A stretch of 64,000 bases of DNA from Halichondria panicea (lineage: Eukaryota; Porifera; Demospongiae; Suberitida; Halichondriidae), in contig NC_087377.1 in assembly GCF_963675165.1 (NCBI RefSeq), positions 8,945,122 through 9,009,121 of the forward strand, given 5' to 3'. This document shows, one piece after another, positions 48,713-60,269 of the stretch. Each line of letters starts with the position of its first letter. The stretch's first letter is position 1. The notes beneath the pieces are model-generated. The model worked only from the letters and a program-made list of their open reading frames with translations. It had not been told where the DNA came from and searched no databases. The translations under genes and the position numbers were made by a program.

Positions 48713-48981
48713 CTGAATTTTATGTATACAGTCATGTAGTTATAGCAACAGGTGCTCATTTTAACCTCATAGTGTAGGTTATTAGCTTACACTATAAATC
48801 CTTTAATATTCATTATGTTTGTCGCTGTAAGAATCAATTTATCTTTATACAACAAGAGGAGCTACTGCACAAATCACATAATCATCATTACCTAAGTTAA
48901 CTATAGAATATAGATATGGGTAAATACGATGAGTCAGTCCTCGAGGTTAGTTCATGTCTTTCACTTCCCTTCTCTCCCCAG

Positions 48982-49077
48982 CTCCCATTGGATGCGTTAA
49001 GTCTCAATGAGGCAAGTGGTTTTCTTGCAAGAGCTGGAGGATCTTCTAGGAAAATGTTGAGGAATTGGTATCGCTGA
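48982..49077 (+). CDS. Candidate 3'-terminal exon (copy B of 12186-12281)
   Basis: The 31-codon frame (LPLDALSLNEASGFLARAGG and a basic end) closes with TGA behind a strong cccag acceptor. There is one amino-acid change from copy A. Confidence 0.25.
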   Translation, partial: LPLDALSLNEASGFLARAGGSSRKMLRNWYR

Positions 49078-52000
49078 TGGAGGCTCTGGACCATGGGCGT
49101 CAAAAGTCTCCCTTAGCAGTCGGTGGGTGGTGCATGGTGTCGCTAGTGGCATGGTAGATATCGGTATGCATTTACAAAGGAAACGCTGATTCCTGACTAG
49201 GACTCTCCCAGATTGGGTCCTGATGGAAATATTGGCGATGTGGCCTACCGTCTGTAATAGGCCTCCCTAGCTGATAAATTATGCTCGGAATAATTTTAGC
49301 ATAATATAGGTGTCTAAAGAATAGCTGGGAATAATAGGTAGCAATGTCCATTTTTGGTAAAGATCATTACATAAAGTTTTGCATAACTTCCTCTACAATA
49401 ATCAGTCCTTCTCACTAATTGTGCCACAATGCTTCTGTGGTTCGGAGTGTGTAATAAACGGACTCGTCATAATTACGCAATTGTGCGATTGAAAAGTATG
49501 CTGATGTTTTTAACACATTATGACATTCCATGTTGTACAACTATAGAGCTAGATCTACCATAAAAGTATGTGAAATAGACAATAACAATTCAAATAACCA
49601 ACGAACAAAATAAGCCAGTCTCGCAAATTTAAAAGACGTCAACATCGTTGTTTCAGCTTCGGATCCACTGAATGATGTGTGTTCAATTGCTGCTGCTTTC
49701 ATCCTCAGCGAAGCCTGCATGGACAATTAATTATATCATGCCTATCTATATAAGGCAAGGCGCTTGCTTTAATTCAGACGTTTATGGTATAATAAACGTA
49801 TGAATGCCGTCTGTTACGTTGAAATTTATTGCTGTCTTTTTATAGGCAAGTAGATTAAATCTATTAATGTACTCAACCATCAATGTTTCTATAATTATAA
49901 TCATATAGCATGTCTCACGATTAGAGGAGTGTTACAAAATAACGACTATAACAGGAGAATAAACTTGACTATAAAACTGTAGAGGCATGCTGATCTGAAG
50001 AAGTTACGCTATTGCAAGACTTTGTGAGTGGCAATGGTGCATGGTAAGACATGTACTGCACACATGGGACTACCGTATTTATTCGATTTAAGGTGTAAAT
50101 AATTACAATGCCACTTTTGTAGGGCGAATATTTATGTTGCCGTCTTTGCGTCGCATATTTAGAGAGTTGTATATAATTCGGAGGTCGGTCGAGGTTACTC
50201 TATTAGCCTCGATTTCAAGCCGTTTAAAATACTTCGTTTCTAGCGGCCTAAACGGAGGTCAAAGTATAACCACCAGTGACTTATAAATTGCCATATTTTG
50301 ACCTCTATTTAAGGACGCTATATAAAAAAATAAGTCAACGCTACTTTTTAGAGGTCAGAAAATTCCCTAATATAGAAGATATCGCGAATCACCTTAATCA
50401 GTATAGTATCTAATTCTAACACATTGTAAATGTTTTGTAGCACTTAGTACCAGAGGACACATCTCGTGATCTCTATTCCAATCTTTTTGACATAGGTTTT
50501 CAAGGTACTGTGTTCCCACAATAACTATCTTATTTGCTTAGCTGGCAGTTAGTTTACCGTGACCATGGCGCGACAAACCCTAGGCTTGTAGAACGCTTGT
50601 AAACATTAATTTTAGCCAGCTCTGTAAGTTGCTCAAGTGTTTCTCCAGCTGATGCCCTGGTTATAACTCATTCAGATACCGTACAGAGGGTATATTTTGA
50701 GGGTATAAACTTTTGCAGAAAACCGTTTATGAAAGGTTTTTTGCGGAATAGCAGCCTTCATGCATGTGATATTAATTTTGTGGGTATAAAACTGCGAACA
50801 TTTATACCCTCGAAATAATTATACCCGTTATACGGTATTTATTGACGGGTGTAGTGCTCTTACTTTTTGTAGCAAGCATATCTCGTAACTGAATAGCGGG
50901 GTTCACTGAGGTTCATCAACGGAAAGAGTTTAATCTAGGACCTATACTACCAACTTTGAAAAGCAAAACGAGGGCCTTTTATTGTACAATCATATAAAGC
51001 ATGACCGTAATTAGTAGTTCATTCTTACTTTTAGTGGACAGAATTTCATCTAGTAGGCCTAAACATTTTGTGGAATAATGAAACCATCAATTAATACTAC
51101 GTACACATAGCTAATTATTTTCACAATAAATAATTATTTATTAATCCGACTATGTACATGTAACCTGTAATACTGGTATCTTTGTACTGCATATAATTGG
51201 GGGTGTGGTTAACAAAGTGGGCATGGCCCCCACAATTTTGCGGCGCGCTATGTACCGCGTGCAAAGTTCTTTCCCCCAAAACATTTTATCTTAGATGAAA
51301 CCCTGATAGAGAGTTCTGCTCCCCTTTAGAGCTCTATATTGATGCAAAAAGCAGCAGGGTCTGAAGAATTTTCTAAGACTGACAAAACCAGGGCTGCTTA
51401 ATAATATTATTTATCCTATAAAAGATTAAGGAGATTCCTGACTAGTTTTACAATAAAATAAAACCTAAACAGCAGCATCAAAATCATTGAACTTCAACTG
51501 GACCTTTTTGGAGTTAGTTTCTATAATTATATCCACATAAACACAAACTATGTATACCGCATAGCGGGAAATTTTCGCTAAATGGATCGAGAGCCCTCAG
51601 AAGAAATGTTTGCAGTTATAATAATTACCGTCTTTCTTCTAATTACAGCGCCACTTATGATCTTCCAGTGGCGCACAAATAGAACAAGCTATAATTCCAG
51701 TTTGGTCTTATATTAGAGTGGTGCTTAACAATAGAATGTAGAGTACTGAGTAGTTGTTTCTATGAGGCTTCATATCAGTTGTATATAAAGTCTTGAGGCC
51801 ACCTTATAATTTATTTTCTAATTACCTAAGCGCCAGCAAAAAATAATTCCAGAATTTACTTGGATTAAAAATTTATTTAGATTTAGAATTTACTTAGATT
51901 AGAAAATGGAATTGGAGTAAAATAAAAATAATTTTGTGAACTTGGTGCTTCTATTAGAGTGGCGCTGCAATTAGAAGACGGTATTCGTGTTTCAACGCCA

Positions 52001-55000
52001 AGAAACCACACCCACCCACTAACAAGTTTTCATATGTAAACGTATAAAGTACCGGTATGTACGTGGGCCAGTTTAAATTTTCGCGGTACCATAATTATTC
52101 GATTTAAGGCGACATTTTAAAATAATTACAAAGCCAGAGGTCGTTTTGGAGGTTTAAAAATTATGTTGAAGTCCTGGTGTCGCATATTTAGAGGGTCGCA
52201 TCTAATTGGAGGTTACTCTACTATCTTCGATTATAGGCCGCTTAAATTACATTGTTTCTTACGGCCTGGAATCGAGGCTATGGTTTGACCTCTATTTAGG
52301 ACGTGACATAAAAAAATAATTGTCAATGCAGCACACTACTTTTAGAGGTCAGAAAATGGGAAAAGATCGAGGGTGTCGCATATTTGGCCATTGGAGGGTC
52401 GCTTTAAATTGATGAAAAATTTCCCTCTATATAGACGTCTACAGTATAGTTCACTCTTACTTTTGGTGCTGATGACTTGAGACTTCTGCTCTCCTTTGAA
52501 ACTCAAAGTGCAAAGGACAGCGCGATCTGAAGAATTTTCTAAGGACTTGGGACTTGATCTCAAAAGAAATAGAAGAGCAGCTGCAACTGCATTGCAGAAA
52601 AATTGATCATGTGATCCAGAGCCTCCCTGGCCATGTGCGCGCAGTCTTCTTCTCTGCGACTCGACTCTCAGACTGCCAGTAGACTGTTCTGATCCTAAAG
52701 CAACAGCAGGATCTAGACTACTAAAGGTTAGCCAGTTTTTAGATCTATTCAGTAGAACATGGCATAGGCTATATGCAATCACCCAAATTCACAAGTCCCC
52801 CATTATTTTGTTAATTTTATGGATGTATCAAGCTAGTGGACTCCACCAGGCCCGCCGTGTGTTTATATATCTATGCCCCCAGCCCCGTTTGTGTGTTGTA
52901 TCCCCATAGCAACATCGAAACATGTCTATTAAACTACTCAGACATAATTCATCTATAAATTCTCAATGCAGTCGCAGCGCAGCTGGCTGTGATTTATAGG
53001 GTGCCTTACTCACAAGAGTAACCTGAAACTGCCTTATATTCTTGTTATCAAAATTAATTGTGTCTATAATATAAATTAATTTTGTGGATTTGTTGTTGTC
53101 GATCTAACTTTTAGGCCACTCCAAATGACACCCTGGTTTCTGGTCCTGAAGTTTTTCTAATTGCATGCGGGCGGGCGGCTTTTCTTATTGTGTCATTATT
53201 TCACCTTATGAATCTCATTATTTTGCTATCACACTATTTTGTACCACATGGACCATTCTGCGCATGCGTAGTAAAAATAATGAGATAGAAATCCAAGAAT
53301 AAAATCTGATGCAGGCGGTGGACCAGAAACCAGAGTATCACTTGGAGTGGCCTTATAGTTAAATTCAGTTGTACACAAGTATAATTGTTATGTTGTCTTA
53401 GAACTGTTATGTTGTACAGTAGACTTTCGCTAATCTGGCTCTGAAGTACATTCACCTCAATATAATTATGGTCGTTTCGTTTGCTAGCTTGATCATTACT
53501 GCAAAACTCGCCCTGAAATGCGGCCACTCGCTATTCTGTATAATGGTCAGTTCTGGCTGTCCCAAACTAGGTTTTTACGTTTATTACTACCAGATATGAC
53601 GTTTTGGGTGTGGTTTGAACGACTTCTATAAAGAGAATAATTAATCGAGAGAGAGAGAACTGCAAGACTACAAATGTAGTCATATTATTCGAGGCAGGAC
53701 TGTTTTTTAGCCGCGGCTATTTTCTGAAATGCAGCCACCTCGCTATTGCGGCCAAACTGCACTGTCTCAAGGGTGACCGGATTAGCAAGAGTCTACTGTA
53801 TATTCAACGATCTGCCCTGTACGATTCTTGTAATTATGTGTTGTTATAATTACATACATAGTGTGTGAAATTATAACGCACTCCATTTTTACAGTGTAGT
53901 AACCATGCATAAATCGTGTGATAATCACGTATGAATTTTTACAGTATATATTCACGTATCCTATTAAAAAGTACAAATAAAATTACCGTATATACCTGCC
54001 CGAAAATACGCCCCCTTCGTATTTTCGTGTGATATACTGCTATACTAGTCTAAGCTATACTGAGAGCGTTATATTTGTATAAGCTTATAATCAATTTCAC
54101 CGCAAAATAGATGTCATTTCATTATTATATGTTCCAGACTACAGAGTAGCACTCTCTTCAATGACATGTTCAGTGCAACAGGTGAAAACATTAATTGTCT
54201 CATTGAACTAATTCTTTCTATATAGCAGACAGAGTGCTAGCACTGCGTTTACAAGAGGAAACTAACGGAAAGCAATAAATTATCTTGGTGTTGAAACTTG
54301 AAAGACACAGACCATGCAGAACTAGAAAACTTACTAGTCAGAAAACATTGTTATAGTATATATACATGTGCAGTGCGTGAGATTATTTACACCCTGTGTA
54401 TACGACTTTTCTCAGTATCCCTATAATAGGTAAACAATGACAGAATCGATTGCTGCTGAAGAATTAACCGATTTACCACGATTAACTTCTGGGGCAAGTC
54501 TCCAGCTTTGGCTAGCCGGCCAAGGAAACAATGCTCACTATTATTACACCAGCATCAGATTTACTCCGTATATAGAAGCTGGGGGTTTTTGGAATTATTT
54601 ACGTCCCTGTTTTAACAGTTGCATGCAATATCAATTAAGGATAACTCTATAGCTCAGAAGAGGCAGAAATTCTAGATGGTATATAAAGTGCGCATGTGAA
54701 AACGATTGACTTAGCCCTATATATAAAAATATAGTGAGGCTCACTTCAATATAGGACTTAGGGTACAAGCGGGTATTATGAGACATCTAAATTTTTTCTT
54801 ACCTCCCTGTATTGCAGTAATTTTAAGGGAGCTAAATTTTGTTTACACCCTCCTTGAATTGTTTACGCCCCTGTTTTAACAGTGCAAGGGAATAGTGTTA
54901 AATTATTAATATTAAGGATAACTCTATAGTTCAGAAGAGTTAGAAATTCTAGATGGTGGTGTATAAAGTGCGCATGTGAAGACAATGGACACAATACAAT

Positions 55001-55640
55001 TTAGCCCAATGGATGAAAGTAGTGAGGCTCACTTTCAATATTAGAACTTACATCAAAGTAGAGCGAATGCACAATAATTATACTGTATAACAGGTAAATT
55101 TTGTGGGGTAAAAAATTTATTATTTTCTTCATGAGCAAGCTAAACGAAATTTACCCACCAAAACGTATAGGTGTGGTTTATCCTAAACGCATGCAATACA
55201 GTGCATGTAAGGAAGCAAACCAAAATTTGTGCTCACACCACTGTTCCAAGTTCAACAAATTTTTTACCCCACGAAAATTACCTGCTAAACTACCAGTAGT
55301 ACCTGCACATCCATGTTCTGCATTCTCCAAAACTAGGGTTTGGCCACGGTAGATTATGCTGGTAAGAATAATAGGCAGGTTTTGAATACAGGTCAGTACG
55401 AATTGTTTATAGGCCTGACGGAAGTATACTGGTGGCTATACAGACTACTTATCTCCTTGGCATTCTATATTATAGTGTTATAGATAGAGTCATGTGGCCA
55501 TGCATTATTTATAATGTTTGATGTTACTTGTGCAACGACCCGGGGTCTGGAGGAATAATGTGGGAATAATAGGCAATTTGAAAAGAATAATAGGCTGTTA
55601 ACTTGAGCATAAAAGAATAGCAATATCTCGAGCATAATCC
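49078..55640. other. Non-coding remainder of duplication copy B
   Basis: It mirrors 12.28-18.77 kb. Differences include the empty pogo-like site at about 50403, a 0.78-kb segment at 50937-51714 absent from copy A (14440), a larger internal part of the Tc1-like element at 53414-53801, and shortened text near 55380-55420. Recognisable elements are at 50080-50390, 50679-50837, 52088-52412, 53414-53801 and 55083-55292. No gene. Confidence 0.5.
50937..51714. other. Segment present only in copy B
   Basis: Copy A reads directly from 'gtttaatcta' to 'gagtggcgcttagcaata'. Copy B has about 0.78 kb between these, including an 'accgcatagcgggaaatttt' end and 'attacagcgccac' motifs. It is probably one or more element insertions or a copy-A deletion. 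No target duplication was defined. Confidence 0.5.
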
Positions 55641-55729
55641 ACCAATCCCTATCCAAAATTCCAGCTACACAGTCACAAAATAATTTATAGTATTATATCA
55701 GCTACGCATAAATTGTTGTCTGTTTACTC

Positions 55730-56545
55730 TTAAGCCAGATCATCGATAATTTGCAATAATTATATAAGCCTCCAGTAAAGCTCAACGAGGTCTTTTTGTC
55801 TTACAATTTTTACGTGGCATCTTCACCACGATTTCAATTTCTATCTTGAGACAGTGGGGCATTCGTTATTTGCCAACAATTAATTGGCTATTGATTGCGC
55901 TACATTATCACGATCAGATTTACCGCGGCCATTTAATTATGTTACTTCGTTAATAACATGGGTTGAGATACAACCACTGGGCAGGCCTCACCTCCAATGC
56001 TTCAGCCTCACAGGCTTTTGGTGGAAGCTATGTTTTTGGTAAACAGTCGACACCCTCTCTTTTCTGAGGCCTAATCTTAATCAGCATGAGATTAAGATTA
56101 GGCACCCCTTCTCGCTATCTTACAGGGTCATTTTGCCGAGTTCCTTAAGATAAATTATACCATCACTTTTATAGCCCACTTGTGTTAGTTAAGTACAGCT
56201 TATTAAATTAAACTTTTCACTTATTAATTTTTTCCCGTTGATTCACTCTTATAATAGGGGCTGTATAACCTAATCATGATAATCTCAACTCTATTGGAGC
56301 CCTAGGGCTATAACAGTGATTCTCACACTCATGCTCGCATTATCACTTCTGATTAGCTTTCGTACTCTCTAACGTTCTGCTACCATATAATTATATCCAG
56401 TTCTGGTTGTCACTTAAAATAAACTCAAGCCACCAAAATTTCAAGTTAACTGTAACGTAATCTTTCAAAAATGGCTGGCTCCAAGCCCAATTTCTTGTTG
56501 TCTCAATCTATTGGCTCCTTTTACACCTTAGGGTTAGGTATAGAT
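55730..56545 (-). pseudogene. rnl: Nuclear insertion of mitochondrial large-subunit rRNA sequence (rnl NUMT)
   Basis: The minus strand contains conserved LSU rRNA signatures in the right order: ggcttggagccagccattttt near 56465-56490 (helix 42-44 region), ggaactcggcaaaatgaccc near 56130-56150, cgactgtttaccaaaaacat at 56033-56052 (the classic 16S primer site), and gacaaaaagacctcgttgag at about 55781-55800. Internal parts are shorter or altered compared with a functional rRNA. It lies in nuclear-type, repeat-rich DNA with no other organelle genes, so a transferred mitochondrial fragment is the simplest reading. It is absent from duplication copy A. Confidence 0.85.
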
Positions 56546-57585
56546 AGATAATACAGCAGTCTGGTGAGTTACTCATTTGTTATAAATGAATGAATCGTAC
56601 CTACGTGTTGATCGAGTCTGTACAACACGGACGTCATCCAACTCAGTATAATTATTACTGTATATAGTACATACCGTATTACTAGAATATTTTACGGTTA
56701 AAAAATCTTTGCGAATCAGCCAAATCAGCAAAAATGTGACCCTTTCTTCAAGCATTAATTGTCTAACGTCTTGAGTAACTTCAAGAAGACAATGCATGTG
56801 CTATCAGATATATGACTTTAATCGGTATCAGAAGAATCCTCCAGTTGACCCAGAAGGTAAGTACATGAACGTTACCCAAGTTAATTCTAGTATACCACAC
56901 ATCTTACCATATCAGGAAAATACTGTACTCCAACTTCTTTGAGGTATACACATGTCACATCAGAGATGAGGAACCATCCTTACACCTTTGCAAAGGTACA
57001 TGTAATTTGTAGTAGTCGGAAGCAGTTACAACTTCGTCTGTGTGAATTAGTATCGCCTACTTCCCTCTGACACATTTACCTTTAATCATTGATCCTTTTT
57101 TTGTCACATAAATTTTGAAGATTTTGTCATCCTTAGAATGAAAGCCTTATGATATTCATAATTATACCACTATAGCTGTTGTGATTGCTGTCTCGTGCAT
57201 TTTTATTGTTAGGGTATCTTGCATGGGGCACTATCGGTTGCGAGCAATCTTAGTTATCACCTTTTTGGCCAGCATAATAACCATAATTTAGATTCATTGC
57301 TTCATATTCTAAGCAACCCTCTCCATCGTTATAATAACATTTCCTGTGTTTTTTGCAATTTGGCCTATAAGTTTAAGCCAAGAGTTCATTAGGAAGAGTA
57401 CACAACTCCACCTAAAACCAAAGGGGGCGTTTCTCCAATCTTACGTCGCAACCACATGCTATTGTGAAATCAAACTTGCAATGAAAACATAGTGATAATT
57501 ATCACTCATTTACAACTGCCAGTAGTAAATAACATAGTTACTAATTTTATTCATTGCCTTTCCTGCTAGTTGCGGTTATTACTAT
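56546..57585. other. Non-coding region
   Basis: No gene or repeat unit is identified. The minus-strand frame at 56573-56797 has no support. Confidence 0.35.
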
Positions 57586-58236
57586 GGGGTGCCGTTTGTC
57601 TCAAAACTAATAAACAGTCAGATGTTTACCAAAGAGGTCGATGTTTAGCAGCCAGGTCGATGTTTAGCAAAGCTACCAGATCACACAATGCAGATATTAG
57701 GGCGTGGTTTCTTGTGATACGCCTTAATTAGAATTGTGCTAGAGATGAATGCCCTACTGCCTAATTATAGCCAGTGCTATTTTCATCTTCAGAATCTACT
57801 AAGTAAACCTCTGTTTGTAACAGCAGTAGTAGGAGCAATGGCTATAACATCTTGCAACTAGCTAGCACATTAATTAAGTATCACAAGAAACCACGCCCTA
57901 ATATCTGCACTTTGTGCGATCTGGTAGCTTTGCTAAACATCGATCTGGTTGCATGCTAAACATCGACCTAGTTGCTAAACATCGACCTGGTTGCTAAACA
58001 TCGACCTGGTCTCTAAACATCGATCTGGTTGCTAAACATCGACCTGGTCTCTAAACATCGACCTGGTCTCTAAACATCGATCTGGTTGCTAAACATCGAC
58101 CTGGTCTGCAAAGATCTGGTTGCTAAACATCGATCTGGTTGCTAAACATCGATCTGATAAGCATAAATTTGTCTCTAAACATCGATCTGGTAGGTAAACA
58201 TCGACTCTTTATTAGTTTTGAGACAAACGGCACCCC
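57586..58236. mobile_element. 651-bp TIR element whose right arm carries an 18-bp minisatellite
   Basis: The ends ggggtgccgtttgtctcaaa and tttgagacaaacggcacccc are perfect inverses, with further inverted text inside (gatattagggcgtggtttct / agaaaccacgccctaatatc). In the right arm, at about 57930-58200, the unit 'ttgctaaacatcgacctgg' and variants (ggtctctaaacatcgatctg) recur about a dozen times; the left arm has only two or three inverted counterparts. No coding frame. Confidence 0.85.
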
Positions 58237-58248
58237 ATATATTACAGC

Positions 58249-59004
58249 CATAGATTGAAAAGGAAGGGGATTGGAAACGAAAATTTTTGCGTGAAACACT
58301 CCGCGTTATAGGGCGTGGCTAAAACTACAAAGGGATTATTTTATAGTCAGCATGCTTGGCTGCCATACAATGTGCTGTACATAGAAATGGTGAAATTGAT
58401 CACTTTTAATGTTGAATATTCTAAAAAGTAAAGAGAATATAGCTCTAAAAGGTCGACTAAACAACGCAACCACTATCACTAAACAAATAAATGCTATAAA
58501 AGAAGGAATAGCCCTTACTATGAAGTCGTGAGAGGTCAAGGCCCGTGGTGTGTCTAAAAGTATACTAAAGCAGTTTGAAGGACTATACTGCAAACGTTTA
58601 TGAACAGTAAAGCTTATCCATGGCATGAAACCATTCTATATAGCACTTAGATACATAATAACCAAGTCAAGCAATGTCTTTTGCTGTTTAGGCTTCGCAG
58701 CAGGGAAAGAGAAAAGTTGACATGGAGTAATTCAAGCTATACTCAACAAAAACTAAAAACAGAGTAAAGACAGCGGACTTAGACAAGTTAGAGCTTGTCA
58801 GTGGTGTAAACTTACTTCTCTAGAGTAACCTCCCAGCCTCTGAGTGATTGCTAGTGGATAGGAGAGCTAGAAAAACAGTTGAAATACAACCAGAGTACGG
58901 TCAAAACAAAAATAATCGCGATCGCGAAATCATAACGCGGAGTGTTTCAACCATTTACACAGGGAGGCCTGGTCATTTCCAATCCCCTTCCTTTTCAATC
59001 TATG
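58249..59004. mobile_element. TIR element of the CATAGATTGAA family, 756 bp subtype
   Basis: The ends catagattgaaaaggaaggg and cccttccttttcaatctatg are inverted, with subterminal inverted text (aaacactccgcgttat / ataacgcggagtgttt). The flanks ttacagc (58242-58248) and ctacagc (59005-59011) match at six of seven positions. It lies almost directly after the 57586-58236 element. No transposase. Confidence 0.8.
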
Positions 59005-59141
59005 CTACAGCCAGTATCTGTGACGTAAGATTGGAGGAATGCTTTTTGTGTACAGTCTATTGGAGTTGCGTACTCTTCCTAATGAACTCTTGGTTTAAGC
59101 CTATAAACAACAGTCGTAGGTGTTTTTGTAATGTAGCTACG

Positions 59142-59904
59142 TAGACTCGCAAGCCACTCCCTTTTCTCTGATTGGACGGGGGCGGGAGAAAAGGGACTGG
59201 TGACTCTGGGCTACAGCTTGTGTAAATCAGGAATGCTATTAAATATTAATGTCACGTGCAAATTATCCAATTTATTCTGATGCGTCAAAAGCTAAAGACA
59301 CACAGAAGACAAGTATACAGATCTATCTAGCCAGCCTTTTGATTTTATAGATCCTTGTACCAGTGTCTGTTGTGCCACAACTTGTGGATTAGCATGGAAC
59401 AGCTGATGAACGTAGAAATCTTGGCAGTCCTTCTTTGAACTGAGGAGTGGCAGGGATTTAAGACAGCTTGTACAAGTCTGACTACTCTCAATTCAACTGC
59501 TGCCGTCTGCCATTATCTGTCTTGTATTGTACAGGTTATTAAAAGCTTTAGGCAACCAATGACTTTCGGCTGCCAGTTCTCATCACGTAAAACTAAAACA
59601 AGCTAATCTCTGCTGGTGTCTTAGATGACTATATCCTAGCTGAATGCCTGATGATGTTATTACTCCATCATCTTCTCTTTTCTAGCACTAGCATCCATTC
59701 TTAAACTGTTGCTAAGAAGCCCGCGATCACTTTTGCAGGCTACGCAATTCTACTTAACCTCACGCAATTTTTGGATCACGTGGAAAAATCAATGAATAAT
59801 CTCTACCCAAATTCTGGTAGAGACACAAAATGTGTCCCAGAGTCACCAGTCCCTTTTCTCCCGCCCCCGTCCAATCAGAGAAAAGGGAGTGGCTTGCGAG
59901 TCTA
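59142..59904. mobile_element. Mutator-like non-autonomous element, 763 bp
   Basis: The terminal 69 bp are perfect inverted repeats (starting tagactcgcaagccactccc), flanked by the 9-bp direct repeat gtagctacg (59133-59141 and 59905-59913). Long TIRs with a 9-bp target duplication are the hallmark of MULEs. There is no transposase frame inside. Perfect arms suggest a recent insertion. Confidence 0.9.
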
Positions 59905-59913
59905 GTAGCTACG

Positions 59914-60269
59914 AGGGACTAGTACAGGTACATGTGGTATAATGTGTTTATGTTTCATAATCATTGTTTACAATCATGATTGTCATGGTTTTGTTATGAG
60001 GGAAAGGAATGTAAAATATTAATGGTGTTGCAATAGTCAGGTCAAAGTCCAGTCCAGTAGTAGTATAGTACACTACACTATACTAGCTGGTACAGTACAG
60101 TAACTTACTTTGCCTGGCCCTATGTTAGATCTAAATGTCGCAATGAGAGCAAAGGTAAAGGCCCTTGACCACTACTACCTCAGTACCTAGCCAGTAAATA
60201 GTAACCTTGTATCATCTCGATCTATAGCTGGTAGAAGTATTAAATAATGTCAGTGCTAGAGATCTACTC
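59914..60269. other. Upstream region of the next receptor gene
   Basis: It contains short palindromic phrases such as agtagtagtatagtacactacactatact near 60055-60080. No promoter motif can be assigned with confidence. Confidence 0.3.

Noticed and set aside
55730..56545. Bacterial 23S rRNA contamination as the source of the LSU signatures
   Set aside because: The signatures are shortened and AT-rich as in animal mitochondrial rRNA, and the flanks are continuous with the nuclear repeats; a symbiont origin is less likely though not formally excluded.
58848..59144. A 98-codon plus-strand frame
   Set aside because: It runs across the end of one TIR element into the target duplication of the next, so it cannot be an old gene.
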